From CAZJNX01 sp964547415 (GTDB lineage Bacteria; Pseudomonadota; Alphaproteobacteria; Rhizobiales; Amorphaceae), in the NCBI GenBank assembly GCA_964547415.1, contig CAZJNX010000030.1, positions 1 to 27,181 of the forward strand: a stretch of DNA of 27,181 nucleotides, in the 5' to 3' direction. Under the pieces are notes generated by a model. The model saw nothing but the letters and a program-made list of their open reading frames with translations. It searched no databases and had not been told where the DNA came from. Positions 11,558 through 20,551 of the stretch are shown here, piece after piece. Every line of letters begins with the position of its first letter. Position 1 is the first letter of the stretch. The translations under genes were made by a program, and so were the position numbers.

Positions 11558-14500
11558 TCAAAGGGGAAGGCGCGCCGACAGGTGCAGGCCCTCCGGGTGG
11601 AAGGCGAGATCCGTCTCGCCACCGAAGTCGTTCCGGAACAAACGTTCGATCATCCGGAGGCCGAAGCTCTTCCTTGCCGGTGGCGAGACCTCCGGCCCGT
11701 CCCGCTCGGCCCAGTCGATGAAGAGCGACGACGTACCGGACGCCCTTCCAACGCGCCACGTGAGCTCCACGGTTCCCTCCATGGTCGAAAGGCTTCCGTG
11801 CTTGACCGCGTTCGTCGCCAGCTCGTGGAAGACGAGGGAGAGGGAAACGGCGCGGCGGGCGTCGAGCGTGACGGCCTCGCCCGCGATGCGGATGCGGTCC
11901 TCGGACCCGCGGAAGGGCGCAAAGCTCGCCTCGGCGAGGGTGGCGAGGTCGATCGCCTGCCAGTCCCGCCCGAGGGCGAGCTGCTGGGCCCTCAGGAGCG
12001 CGTCGAGCCGGGCGAGGAAATCGGCGCGGTATTCCTCGGCGGAGCGATCGACGTCCCCCTGGCTCGCGAGCGCCCGCACGACGGCGAACAGGTTCTTGAC
12101 GCGGTGGTCGAGCTCGCCGAGGAGGAGCGCCCGCTCCTCCTCGGCGGTCTTCCGGTCCGTCACGTCGCTCGCCGCGCCGAACCACTCGCGGATCTCGCCG
12201 TCCTCGTCGAGGAGGGGGACGGCCGGGGAGCGGGTCCAGGCGGTCGTCCCGTCCGGCCGCAGCACGCGGTGCTCGAGGTCGAACGGACGCCTTTCCGCCA
12301 CCGCCTCGCGGATCCCCCGCTGAACCATCGCCCGGTCGTCCGGGTGGATCCAGTCGTCCATCCAGCGGTCGCTCGGCCGCCTGGTGTCGGCGATGAAGCC
12401 CTGCCCCCCCAGCTCCAGCATCTGCGACCAGTCCGGGCTCATCCGGTAGATGGCGTAGTTGGTGGCGCTCACGAGGGCGCGCAGCCGCTCCTCGCTTCCC
12501 TCGAGCGCACGCCGTGCCCGCCGCTCCTCGGTGATGTCCTCGATGGCGAGCAGGATCAGCTGAACGTGGTCGAGCCGCCGCCCGTTGAGCAGCATGACCT
12601 TCTCGCCCACCGTCTCGAAGCGGTGGGTCACCTCGTAGCGGATGAAGACCTTGTCGTGGGGCAACACGTCGGTGAGGAGGCGGCGCAGCGCGGGGATGTT
12701 CCACTGTCCGTTGCCGAGGTCGTAGATGAGGCGGTTTTCCGTCTCCTCCGGCTTCACCTGGAAGGTCTCGTAGAATGCGGGGTTGGCCGAGACGACGCGC
12801 AGGCCCTCGTCGAGGACGACGAAGGGGAGCGGCACCGTCTCCACGATGCGCTCCGCGTAGGCCCGCGCGTTCTGGATCTCGGTGACGTCCGTGTAGGTGA
12901 CCACCACGCCGTCGATCCGGTCGTCCTGCGTCCTGTAAGGCACGATGCGGCGCTGGAAGACGTGGTCGGTCTGCGACGTCACCTGCCGCTCGGCGGGGAC
13001 GAGGCGCTGGAGCACACTCCGCGCGTCCTCGAGAAGGGCCGGGTCGTCGCAGTGGCTGACGAGGTCGGAGATCGGCCGCCCCGTGTCGGCCGTCCGGATG
13101 TTGAAGATGTCCCCGATGCCGGGCGAGTGCCACCGAATGTTGAAGCTCGCGTCGAGGAACAGCGTGGCGACGTCCGTGCTGGTGAGCAGGTTGTTGAGGT
13201 CGTCCGTGCGCTCGTGCAGCTCGTCGACCTTGGCGCGGAGCTGGCTGTTGACGGTGCTCAGCTCCTCGTTGAGGGATTGCAGCTCTTCCTTCGAGGTTTC
13301 CATCTCCTCGTTGGCGGAGCGCAGCTCCTCGTTCATCGACATGACTTCTTCGTTGTAGGCCTTCAGATCCTCCTGCCCGCGCTGGGACGCCTCGAGGGTG
13401 CGGCGCAGGTCGTCGCGCAGCTGCGCCACCTCCGCCTCCAGCTCGCGCTCCCGGTCCGTGCTTTCGGCGGTCGCCTGCGCCGTCCCGGCGAGCTCCCCCT
13501 CCTCCAGGAAGCTGACGAGGAGGCGGCCGTCGTCGGCCTCGTCCGTCAGCGGGGTCACCTCCACGCGTACTCGCACGGCCCCGTCGCCCAGCGTGATCCG
13601 GGCGGTGCCAGCCTCCGCCCGCCCGCTCTCGCGCGCCTCCTCGGCCGCCCGGCGCAGGCGCAGCCCCAGCCCGTCGCGCAGGAGCACCGACAGGTCCTGG
13701 GTGGGCTCGCCCGCCTGGGGCTTCAGGTAGCGGTCGGTGGCGCCGTGGTAGTAGAGGGCGTGGAGGTCGCGGTCCACGAGGATGGCGGGCGGGCCGTAGA
13801 TGCCGGCGAGGGCGCTCGCGACGCGCTCGGCGTTGCCGGTGGGGCGGCGCGGGGCCGGCCCGGTCTGGTGGCGGCGAAGGATGTCGTCGATCGGCGGCAT
13901 CCGCATGCCCGTCCCGAGGCCCACTGGGAACTCCAGCGGCTCGCGCACGCTCACGTTCCGCCGGCGGAAGATCCGGTGCTTGTTGGAGACGGGCTCGAAC
14001 AGGTCGCTCGACTGGCCGATCGTCTCCGCGGGGCCGAGGAACAGGTAGCCCCCGTCCTTGAGCGAGAAGTGGAACAGGCGGGTCAGCTTGTGCTGCAGCT
14101 GCGGCTGCAGGTAGATGAGCACGTTGCGGCAGACCACGATGTCGACCCGGGAGAAAGGCGGGTCCTGCACCAGGTTCTGCGGCGCGAAGATGATCGCCTC
14201 GCGCAGCTCGTGCCGGACGCGGACGCTGTCGCCCGCGACGCGGAAGAAGCGGTCCTTCTGGGCGTCCGACAGGTGCTCGACGGCGGCGGCCGGGTAACAG
14301 CCCTGGCGGGCCCTGACCAGCGCGGGCATCGCCGCGTCGGTGGCGAAGATCTCCACCCCGAGCGGACGGCCCGCCGCCTCGACCGCCTCGAACAGGAGCA
14401 TGGCGAGGGAGTAGGCCTCCTCGCCGGAGGCGCACCCGGCCACCCAGGCCCGGATGGTCTCGTCTTCGGGGTGGCTCGCCACGAGCGGCCCGATCACCTC

Positions 14501-15424
14501 CTCGCGCAGCACGGTCCAGGCGGCCGGGTCGCGGAAGAAGGCGGTCACCGTGATGAGAAGATCCGAGACGAGGGCGTCCCGCTCCTCGTGGGAGTCGCGC
14601 AGAAGGGCCACGTAGTCCGCGCGCCCGGCGAGGCGATGGAGCGCGACGCGCCGGTCGATCCGGCGCGTGAGGGTGCCGGGCTTGTACTGGCGAAGGTCGA
14701 TGCCGGCCCGGTTCCTCAGGACGTCGAGGATCGCCTCGTAGCCGGACCCGTCCTCCCGCGGGGCGGGCTCGCCGGGCGGCGTCGCCTCGGCCGTCGTCTC
14801 GTCCGCCGCGTCGGGCGGCACGTGGCGGGCGTAGGCGAGGATCGTGGCGGGCATGTCGGCGGGCGCGAGCACGTGGTCGACGAGGCCCGTCTCGATGGCG
14901 TGGCGCGGCATGTCCGAAAAGTCCGCCGTGTCGGGCGCCTGGGCGAGGACGAGGCCGCCGTGTTCCTTCACGGCGCCGAGGCCGAACGAGCCGTTGGACC
15001 CGGTTCCGGACAGGACGACGGCGACGGCGCGGGGGCCGTAGCGCGGGCCGAGGGCGAGGAAGAGGTCGTCCACCGGGTGGGGCGGCACGTCGCTCCCGCG
15101 CGGGCGCGGCTCGACGTGGCCATCCACGATGGTGAGGGAGCGGTCGGCCGGCAGGACATAGACCCGGTCGGCCTCGATCCGCATGGGCTTGTCCACCTCC
15201 TGCACGGGCAGCGCCACGTGGGTCTGGAGGATGTCGGCCATCCGGCTCTTTTCGTGGGGCGACAGGTGGGGCAGCACGATGAAGGCGGCGTTCGGCGCGC
15301 CGCCGATGGCATCCACCGCATCGAAGAAGGCGGTGAGGGCGGCAAGCCCGCCCGCCGATGCGCCGAGGGCGACGACCGGAAACGTCTCCACCGCGTCTTC
15401 CGCCTCGCCCCTCATCGAGCACAC
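11558..15424 (-). CDS. CheB-CheR-coiled coil-PAS-HWE sensor histidine kinase
   Basis: A 1288-aa multidomain signalling protein with no membrane helix. In order: CheB methylesterase-like domain (about 15-190; Ser23 in GASAGG, His53, but Asn144 in GTGSNG where the third catalytic residue is Asp); CheR methyltransferase-like domain (about 210-485; GCASGEE at 320-326, CRNVLIYL at 432-439); linker; a coiled coil of repeated NEEL/NEEM heptads (about 655-735); two or three PAS domains (about 735-1085; LPFVVLDEGLRVVSANPAF and the WIHPDDR type); HWE/HisKA_2 kinase (His1107 in GELDHRVKNLF, N box HELATNAVKHG with Asn1205, DWAERDGP). Such fusions sense cytosolic signals and drive stress or developmental regulators. 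GTG 15424 is the longest start; ATG 15415 is equally possible. Likely partner: the adjacent regulator. Confidence 0.92.
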   Translation of the reverse strand: MCSMRGEAEDAVETFPVVALGASAGGLAALTAFFDAVDAIGGAPNAAFIVLPHLSPHEKSRMADILQTHVALPVQEVDKPMRIEADRVYVLPADRSLTIVDGHVEPRPRGSDVPPHPVDDLFLALGPRYGPRAVAVVLSGTGSNGSFGLGAVKEHGGLVLAQAPDTADFSDMPRHAIETGLVDHVLAPADMPATILAYARHVPPDAADETTAEATPPGEPAPREDGSGYEAILDVLRNRAGIDLRQYKPGTLTRRIDRRVALHRLAGRADYVALLRDSHEERDALVSDLLITVTAFFRDPAAWTVLREEVIGPLVASHPEDETIRAWVAGCASGEEAYSLAMLLFEAVEAAGRPLGVEIFATDAAMPALVRARQGCYPAAAVEHLSDAQKDRFFRVAGDSVRVRHELREAIIFAPQNLVQDPPFSRVDIVVCRNVLIYLQPQLQHKLTRLFHFSLKDGGYLFLGPAETIGQSSDLFEPVSNKHRIFRRRNVSVREPLEFPVGLGTGMRMPPIDDILRRHQTGPAPRRPTGNAERVASALAGIYGPPAILVDRDLHALYYHGATDRYLKPQAGEPTQDLSVLLRDGLGLRLRRAAEEARESGRAEAGTARITLGDGAVRVRVEVTPLTDEADDGRLLVSFLEEGELAGTAQATAESTDRERELEAEVAQLRDDLRRTLEASQRGQEDLKAYNEEVMSMNEELRSANEEMETSKEELQSLNEELSTVNSQLRAKVDELHERTDDLNNLLTSTDVATLFLDASFNIRWHSPGIGDIFNIRTADTGRPISDLVSHCDDPALLEDARSVLQRLVPAERQVTSQTDHVFQRRIVPYRTQDDRIDGVVVTYTDVTEIQNARAYAERIVETVPLPFVVLDEGLRVVSANPAFYETFQVKPEETENRLIYDLGNGQWNIPALRRLLTDVLPHDKVFIRYEVTHRFETVGEKVMLLNGRRLDHVQLILLAIEDITEERRARRALEGSEERLRALVSATNYAIYRMSPDWSQMLELGGQGFIADTRRPSDRWMDDWIHPDDRAMVQRGIREAVAERRPFDLEHRVLRPDGTTAWTRSPAVPLLDEDGEIREWFGAASDVTDRKTAEEERALLLGELDHRVKNLFAVVRALASQGDVDRSAEEYRADFLARLDALLRAQQLALGRDWQAIDLATLAEASFAPFRGSEDRIRIAGEAVTLDARRAVSLSLVFHELATNAVKHGSLSTMEGTVELTWRVGRASGTSSLFIDWAERDGPEVSPPARKSFGLRMIERLFRNDFGGETDLAFHPEGLHLSARLPL

Positions 15425-15640
15425 ATTCGCCTGTTCCGGCCGGAAGACGCCCCGCGACCGCCCGACCCGCGGGCAGGTAACGCCGGCCGGCTCCGGTCAG
15501 TTGCGCCCGCTCCTGCCCACAGCTTAGCGGTCGCCGCACCGGCGCGCCAGCTCGCTGTGAACAATATGCTTTCGACGGTTCGCCGATGTGGTGGCGAGGC
15601 AGGTTGCGGGCCGGGCCGGTGGAGGGGGCACCGCCGGCGC

Positions 15641-16357
15641 TCACTCGTCCGCCCTGTCCGGGGAGACCTCGGCGAGGACGGCGGCGATCAGCTGGCGGGA
15701 GCGGCCCATCACGTCCGTCGCCGCGTCCCGCGCCCGGTCCGGCCGGCGGGCGGCGACCGCTTCCAGGATGTCCGCGAACCCGGCGGCGGTGAGGTCCAGC
15801 ATCGCCCCGCTGTTGACGTGGGCGAAGTAGCGGTACCGCAGGGTCTGCTTTTCGATGATGGCGAGGATGCGCTTCAGGGAGTCGTTGCCCGTCATCTCGT
15901 GGAGGCGGTCCACGAAGGCGACGTTGCGGTCGAAGAAGTCCCGCGGGGCGCCCTCGTCCATGGCCCGGCGCATCCCGGCGAGCCGCGCTTCCAGGAAGGC
16001 GACGTCCTCGTCCGTGGCGTTCTCGGCCGCGCAGCCCGCCGCGAGGCCCTCCAGCGGGATGCGGCAGAAGTAGATCTCCTCGAGGTCCCGCTGGGTCATG
16101 GGGGTGATGCGCACCCCGCGCCGGGCGAGGCGCTTCACGAGGCCCGTTGCCTCGAGCTCCCGCAGCGCCTCGCGCACGGGCGAGCGGCTGACCCCGAACT
16201 CGGCCGAGATCTCCTGCTCGGTGAGGTGGGCGCCCGGCTCCAGCTCCAGGTAGACGATCCGCCGCTCGAGGATCGCCGAGAGCTCGAGGCCGAGGACGTC
16301 GGGAAGCTTCAGGTTCGTCCGACCGCTGCCCCCGTCCCGCCCCGTCTCGACCGTCAT
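15641..16357 (-). CDS. GntR family regulator, FCD (FadR-type) subfamily
   Basis: A 238-aa DNA-binding repressor. The winged helix is at about 40-90: LEPGAHLTEQEISAEFGVSR and SPVREALRELEATGLVKRLARRGVRIT are the standard GntR helix-turn-helix and wing. The FCD ligand domain follows (EEIYFCRIPLEGLAAGCAA, then DRNVAFVDRLHEMTGN, then an LTAAGFADILEAVAARR helix with the metal-ligand type pattern). FCD regulators usually bind an organic acid that is the substrate or intermediate of nearby genes. It is 41 bases after the metalloenzyme gene and in the same direction as dctP, so it is likely autoregulated in that operon. Its operator probably lies at 18667-18693. ATG 16357 has GGGAGG immediately before it. 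Confidence 0.92.
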   Translation of the reverse strand: MTVETGRDGGSGRTNLKLPDVLGLELSAILERRIVYLELEPGAHLTEQEISAEFGVSRSPVREALRELEATGLVKRLARRGVRITPMTQRDLEEIYFCRIPLEGLAAGCAAENATDEDVAFLEARLAGMRRAMDEGAPRDFFDRNVAFVDRLHEMTGNDSLKRILAIIEKQTLRYRYFAHVNSGAMLDLTAAGFADILEAVAARRPDRARDAATDVMGRSRQLIAAVLAEVSPDRADE

Positions 16358-16398
16358 AGCCTCCCACCGGCCTCCCGTACGCCCAGCCAGCGCCGTGA

Positions 16399-17391
16399 CT
16401 AGCGCGCCGGCGCGCCGGCGTCGATCAGGAGGCGGTCCCCGGCGAACACGGCCGTCCCGTCGAGCTCGAGCGTGGCGCCGGTGAGCACCGTGTCGTAGTG
16501 GGCCGCCGCCCGGCAGGTGCCGCCCGGCGCGCTCGTCCCGAGGGCGAGCTGGAAGCCGCCCCACACGCTCTCGTCGCTCAGCATGGTCCCGTCGAGGGTG
16601 CACTCCGGGTTCATGCCCACGCCCAGCTCGCCGAGGTTGTAGACGTTGGGGTCCTCGAAGCTTTCGAGTAGCTTCGCGAACGCCTTGGCCTCCGGCCCGC
16701 CCTCGATGGAGACGGCCATTCCCTTCTCGAAGCGGATGACCACCGGCTCCTTCTCCACGAGGCCGATGCCCGGGATCGAGGCGTTGACGACGATCGTGCC
16801 CTCCGCCGTCCCCTCCACGGGGGCGAGGGACGCCTCGAGGCAGTAGCCCGAGGAGATATCGACGGTGTTGACGAAGCCGTTGAGGGAGCGGCCGCGGCGA
16901 CCCTCCACGCTCATGGTGATGTCGGTCCCGTCCGGGGCGGTGACGCGGGCGACCTTCGCCCGGTCGAGGGCGGCGGCAAGCGCGTCCACGTGGGGGCGGA
17001 GGGCGGAAAAGTCCGCCTGCCAGCCAGGGGCGAGGAAGAAGTCGTCCCCGTGGGCCTCGGGCAGCGAGATCACCTTGACGCGGCCCGTCGCCTGGGCGGC
17101 GTGGCGGGCCCGGGTGTGGGCGATGTTGCGCGTCATGGGCGCGATCAGCAGGTCGCACGCCTTCATCGCCTCGGCGGCGACGGGGGATAGCTCGCTCCCG
17201 TGGGCCGCGCCCGTCATCACCTGCATCATGGTGAGGGAGGCGCCGACCTCGGTGACGGCGACGGCGAGCGCCTCGGCGTTCGCCGCCGTCAGCGGGTCGT
17301 GGAGGATCAGGACCTCCATGTCGGGCGTCGCCTCGCCGAGGAGGCGCACGCACTTGCGCGCGTTGGGAAGCTTCAGGATGAGCGGAACCAT
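16399..17391 (-). CDS. M29 aminopeptidase T / NicX-like metalloenzyme
   Basis: A 330-aa cytosolic protein of the leucyl aminopeptidase (aminopeptidase T) group. The N-terminal half is a Rossmann-like domain (MEVLILHDPLTAANAEALA, DLLIAPMTRNIAHTRA). The C-terminal half carries the metal-binding region: NLGELGVGMNPEC with Glu255, and AAAHYDTVL with His298 and Asp300. NicX, the 2,5-dihydroxypyridine dioxygenase, belongs to the same superfamily and uses a comparable H-x-D motif for iron, so ring cleavage is as possible as peptide hydrolysis. Neighbours (TRAP transporter, crotonase, ACAD, GntR/FCD) favour catabolism of a small acid or heterocycle over peptidase work. It is 71 bases downstream of dctP and shares its transcript. 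ATG 17391 is the natural start, and its N-terminus matches the family. Confidence 0.82.
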   Translation of the reverse strand: MVPLILKLPNARKCVRLLGEATPDMEVLILHDPLTAANAEALAVAVTEVGASLTMMQVMTGAAHGSELSPVAAEAMKACDLLIAPMTRNIAHTRARHAAQATGRVKVISLPEAHGDDFFLAPGWQADFSALRPHVDALAAALDRAKVARVTAPDGTDITMSVEGRRGRSLNGFVNTVDISSGYCLEASLAPVEGTAEGTIVVNASIPGIGLVEKEPVVIRFEKGMAVSIEGGPEAKAFAKLLESFEDPNVYNLGELGVGMNPECTLDGTMLSDESVWGGFQLALGTSAPGGTCRAAAHYDTVLTGATLELDGTAVFAGDRLLIDAGAPAR

Positions 17392-17462
17392 GTCTCGCCT
17401 CGTTGTCGCCGGCGGCACCCGGGAGTGGACGGGGCGGCCGCCGGCCGCCCCGCGGGGGCCCG

Positions 17463-18503
17463 TCAGTTCTTGCCGATCTCCACGATCTCCTCGAACAGCC
17501 CGTCCTTCCAGGTGTCGGCGAACTTCTGCGGCAGGTCCGCCACCGCCTCCTGGAAGGCCGCCTTCTCCTCCGGGGTGAGCTCCACGATGGTCATGCCGCG
17601 GGCCTTCGCCTCCTCCACGAGGCGTTCGTCGTCGGCGTAGACCTCGGCCTGGCCCTCGGCCATCGCCTCCTTCGCGGCCTCGAGGATGAGGGCGCGGTCC
17701 TCCTCCGACAGGCTCTGCCACCAGGTCTCCGAGACGATGAGCCACTGCACCTCCCGGACGTGGCCGGTGAGGATGATGTGGTCCTGCACCTCGTCGAAGC
17801 TGGAGCCGAGGGTGACGGCGAGCGGGTTCTCCTGCCCGTCGATCACGCCGGTCTGCATGGCCGTGTAGACCTCGCCGAAGGCCATGGGCACCGGGCTCGC
17901 CCCGATCATGCGGAAGGCCTCCACCTGCACCGGGATCTCGCGGATGCGGATCTTGAAGCCCTCCAGGTCCTCCGGCGTCCGCGCCTCGAGGCCGTCGGTC
18001 GTTACGTGGCGCGGGGCGCGGTCCATCCACGCGATGACGCGGATGCCCTTGTTGTCGAGGATCGCCTGGCGCAGCTCCTCGCCGATCTCCCCCTCGATCA
18101 CCTTGTGGAGGTGCTCGGGCGAGGAGAACAGGTACGGCGCGTCGAGGACGCCGTACTCGGGCGCGACGGCGGAGATGATGGCCGCGCCGGAGACCCCCAT
18201 CTCGATGGCGCCGACCTGCATCAGGTCGAACATGTCCCGCTCCTGGCCCATCTCGCCGCGGGAGTGGACGGTGATGTCGATGCGCCCGTCCGTCTCCTCG
18301 GCGAGGCGCTCGGCCATGCGCTGCACCGCCCGGTCGATGACGGTGCCGGTCATCTGGTGGTTGAGGTTGGCCTTGAGGTCCTGGGCCGCCGCCGCGCCGG
18401 GAAGGCCGGCGCCGACGACGAGGGCGAGGGCCGCCGCCGTCCCGATGCCGGAAAGCCCGCGCGCGAGGCGGCCGACGATGCCGCTTCCGATGGGTGCTGT
18501 CAT
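17463..18503 (-). CDS. TRAP transporter substrate-binding protein, DctP family
   Basis: A 346-aa periplasmic protein that captures the substrate for the DctQM permease encoded divergently. It has a clear Sec signal peptide: positive N-region with Arg12 and Arg15, hydrophobic core ALALVVGAG, cleavage near Ala40 before QDLK. The mature part has the DctP marks LEGFKIRIREIPVQVEAFRMIGASPVPMAF (its Arg usually grips the ligand carboxylate) and YTAMQTGVIDGQENPL. This supports a carboxylate ligand but does not identify it. ATG 18503 is supported by AGGGGAA upstream; the frame extends to 18674 without a better start. It is the first gene of the minus-strand operon dctP-metalloenzyme-GntR. Confidence 0.95.
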   Translation of the reverse strand: MTAPIGSGIVGRLARGLSGIGTAAALALVVGAGLPGAAAAQDLKANLNHQMTGTVIDRAVQRMAERLAEETDGRIDITVHSRGEMGQERDMFDLMQVGAIEMGVSGAAIISAVAPEYGVLDAPYLFSSPEHLHKVIEGEIGEELRQAILDNKGIRVIAWMDRAPRHVTTDGLEARTPEDLEGFKIRIREIPVQVEAFRMIGASPVPMAFGEVYTAMQTGVIDGQENPLAVTLGSSFDEVQDHIILTGHVREVQWLIVSETWWQSLSEEDRALILEAAKEAMAEGQAEVYADDERLVEEAKARGMTIVELTPEEKAAFQEAVADLPQKFADTWKDGLFEEIVEIGKN

Positions 18504-18666
18504 GTGGTTCCCCTGCGTCTTGTCGTTCGCCGGCGAAGGGATGGGCCGCTTCGTGCCCGCCCGGGCCCCGCCATCCCGACCCGCCCGGTCGCTCCCGCGG
18601 TCCGTCCCGTGCGGACTCGGGGATGAACCCGGACGTCGCCAGCGGGGGAAGGGTACATCGGATCCG

Positions 18667-18693
18667 GTCGACAATCGACACGTGACGTGAGAC
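18667..18693. promoter_or_regulatory. Control region of the divergent TRAP operons; candidate GntR operator
   Basis: In the 251-base gap between dctP and the DctQ gene there is a cluster of short repeats: TCGACA twice (18668-18673, 18675-18680), the palindromes GTCGAC and CACGTG, and CGTGA twice (18681-18685, 18686-18690). It is followed by a T-run. FCD-type GntR proteins bind short dyads of this kind, and this is the only repeat-rich site in the gap. The binding is an inference. Confidence 0.4.
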
Positions 18694-18754
18694 TTTTTCG
18701 CCGTGCGGCCCGGCGGTTGCAGGCGAAGGACGGGGCGCTTCTGGGAGGTGCGCG

Positions 18755-19246
18755 ATGGAACAGGCGCTCGACCGTTGGCTGATGGGGGCTGTGCGGGCCG
18801 TCCTCGTCGTCGGGGTCGCCACGCTCGCCGGGACGGTCTTCCTCCAGGTGGTCGCCCGCTACCTGTTCCAGTCGCCGCCCTTCTGGACGGAGGAGCTCGC
18901 CCGCTTCGTCCTCATCTGGCTGACCTTCCTCGGCGCCGTCCTCGTCCAGCACCACCGGGAGCACATCAGCGCCGACATGCTCTTGAACGCGATGCCCGGT
19001 CGGATGCGGACCGCCGCCGACATCCTCGTGTCCCTCGTGGTGATCGCCACCCTCGCGGTGATCCTGCGCGGCGGCCTCGCCATCGCCACCCTCGGCACCC
19101 AGACCGCCCCCGCCCTCGGCATCAGCATGCGCTGGATCTACCTGTCGCTGCCGGTGGGGGCGGGGCTCATGATCCTCGTCACCCTCGTCCAGCTCGCCCG
19201 GCAGGTGCGGGACCTCGTTTCGGGGAAGGCCGGCGATGTCGCTTGA
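18755..19246 (+). CDS. TRAP transporter small permease, DctQ family
   Basis: A 163-aa inner-membrane protein with four predicted helices (about 14-34, 48-67, 88-108, 125-148). FWTEELARFVLIWLTFLGAV in the second helix and HISADMLL are hallmarks of the DctQ family. It pairs with DctM to form the TRAP membrane complex that imports the DctP ligand using an ion gradient. GGGAGG precedes the ATG. Its end overlaps the DctM gene by 11 bases, so the two are translated in coupled fashion. It is divergent from the dctP gene, an uncommon split for a TRAP operon, where the P, Q and M genes usually run together. Confidence 0.95.
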   Translation: MEQALDRWLMGAVRAVLVVGVATLAGTVFLQVVARYLFQSPPFWTEELARFVLIWLTFLGAVLVQHHREHISADMLLNAMPGRMRTAADILVSLVVIATLAVILRGGLAIATLGTQTAPALGISMRWIYLSLPVGAGLMILVTLVQLARQVRDLVSGKAGDVA

Positions 19247-20513
19247 GACCATCCTCGGCCTGTTCTTCGTCCTGTCCCTCCTCGGGGTGCCGATCGCCTT
19301 TTCCATCGGCGCCGTCTCGGTCCTCTACATCCTCTTCGCTGGCGTACCGCTCGCCGTCATCGGCCAGCGGATGGTGGCGGGGGCCGATTCCTTCCCGCTC
19401 CTCGCCGCGCCGCTGTTCATGCTGGCGGGCGTCATCATGAGCTCGGGCGGCATCACCCGCCGCCTCCTGAGGCTGTCGGACGCCGTCGTCGGCCACGTCA
19501 CCGGCGGCCTCGCCCAGGTGAGCGTGTTCTCGAGCCTCCTGATGGCCGGCATGTCCGGCTCGGCGACGGCGGACGCCTCCGGCCAGGGCTCCATCCTGAT
19601 CCCCGCGATGAAGAGCAACGGCTACCCGGCCAGCATGAGCGCGGCCGTCACCGCCGGCTCGTCCGTCATCGGGCCGATCTTCCCGCCGAGCGTCCCGTTC
19701 GTGATTTACGGGGCGATGGCCCAGGTCTCCATCGGGCAGCTGTTCGTGGGGGCGATCGTGCCGGGCCTGTTGATGACGGCGCTCCTCATGGGCACCGTCT
19801 TTCTCATCTCCCGCCGCCACGGCTACCGCACCCGCGACACCTTTCAGGGCAGCGAGCTCGCGAGCGCCCTCAAGGCGAGCCTGCCGGACCTGATGCTGCC
19901 GGCCATCATCGTCGGCGGCATCGTGGGCGGCATCTTTACGCCGGTGGAGGCGGCGGGCATCGCCGTCGTCTACGCCCTCCTCCTCGAGGTGGTGGTGAAC
20001 CGGGAAATCCCGCTGAAGCGCCTGCCGGAGATCTTCCTCGTCGCCGCGCGGCTCACCGGCGTCATCATGTTCGTGATCGCCGTCTCGAACCTGTTCGGCT
20101 GGATCCTGGTGCGCGAGGGGGCGGGGAGGATGATGGCCGAGTTCATGCTCGGCCTGTCGGACAACGAGTACGTCTTGCGCGCCGTCCTCGTCGTCATGCT
20201 CCTGGTGCTGGGCATCTTCATCGAGACGATCGTCCTGATCCTGCTGATCGTCCCGGTGCTCGCCTCCATCGCCCCGTTCCTCGCGATGGACCCGATCCAC
20301 CTCGGGGTGACGGTCGTGCTCGCCATCATGATCGGGCTCATCACCCCGCCGGTGGGGTTGTGCATGTTCATCGTCAACGCGATCGCCAAGATCTCCATCG
20401 TGGAATACACCAAGGCGATCCTGCCCTACTTCGTCACGCTGGTGATCTGCGCCTTCATCATCGCGCTGTTTCCCCCGCTCACAACCTGGCTGCCGACGGT
20501 GCTCATGCGCTGA
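19236..20513 (+). CDS. TRAP transporter large permease, DctM family
   Basis: A 425-aa membrane protein with about 12 helices, full family length. It has the DctM marks GVPIAFSIGAVSVLY, MAGMSGSATADASGQGSILIPAMK (the re-entrant/Na+-site region), GSSVIGPIFPPSVPFVIYG, EAAGIAVVYALLL and ITPPVGLCMFIVNAIAK. It is the transport channel of the importer. ATG 19236 lies inside the DctQ end, behind GGGGAAGG. The crotonase gene follows after 38 bases on the same strand, which suggests that the imported compound is handled as a CoA thioester. Confidence 0.96.
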   Translation: MSLETILGLFFVLSLLGVPIAFSIGAVSVLYILFAGVPLAVIGQRMVAGADSFPLLAAPLFMLAGVIMSSGGITRRLLRLSDAVVGHVTGGLAQVSVFSSLLMAGMSGSATADASGQGSILIPAMKSNGYPASMSAAVTAGSSVIGPIFPPSVPFVIYGAMAQVSIGQLFVGAIVPGLLMTALLMGTVFLISRRHGYRTRDTFQGSELASALKASLPDLMLPAIIVGGIVGGIFTPVEAAGIAVVYALLLEVVVNREIPLKRLPEIFLVAARLTGVIMFVIAVSNLFGWILVREGAGRMMAEFMLGLSDNEYVLRAVLVVMLLVLGIFIETIVLILLIVPVLASIAPFLAMDPIHLGVTVVLAIMIGLITPPVGLCMFIVNAIAKISIVEYTKAILPYFVTLVICAFIIALFPPLTTWLPTVLMR

Positions 20514-20551
20514 CGGCGGGGCGGGCCGTCGAACACACGAAAGGACACGGG

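Noticed and set aside
11270..16402. Very long plus-strand frames (over 1700 codons) opposite the kinase gene
   Set aside because: They are an artefact of GC-rich codon bias on the other strand; the minus-strand protein has clear CheB, CheR, PAS and HWE motifs.
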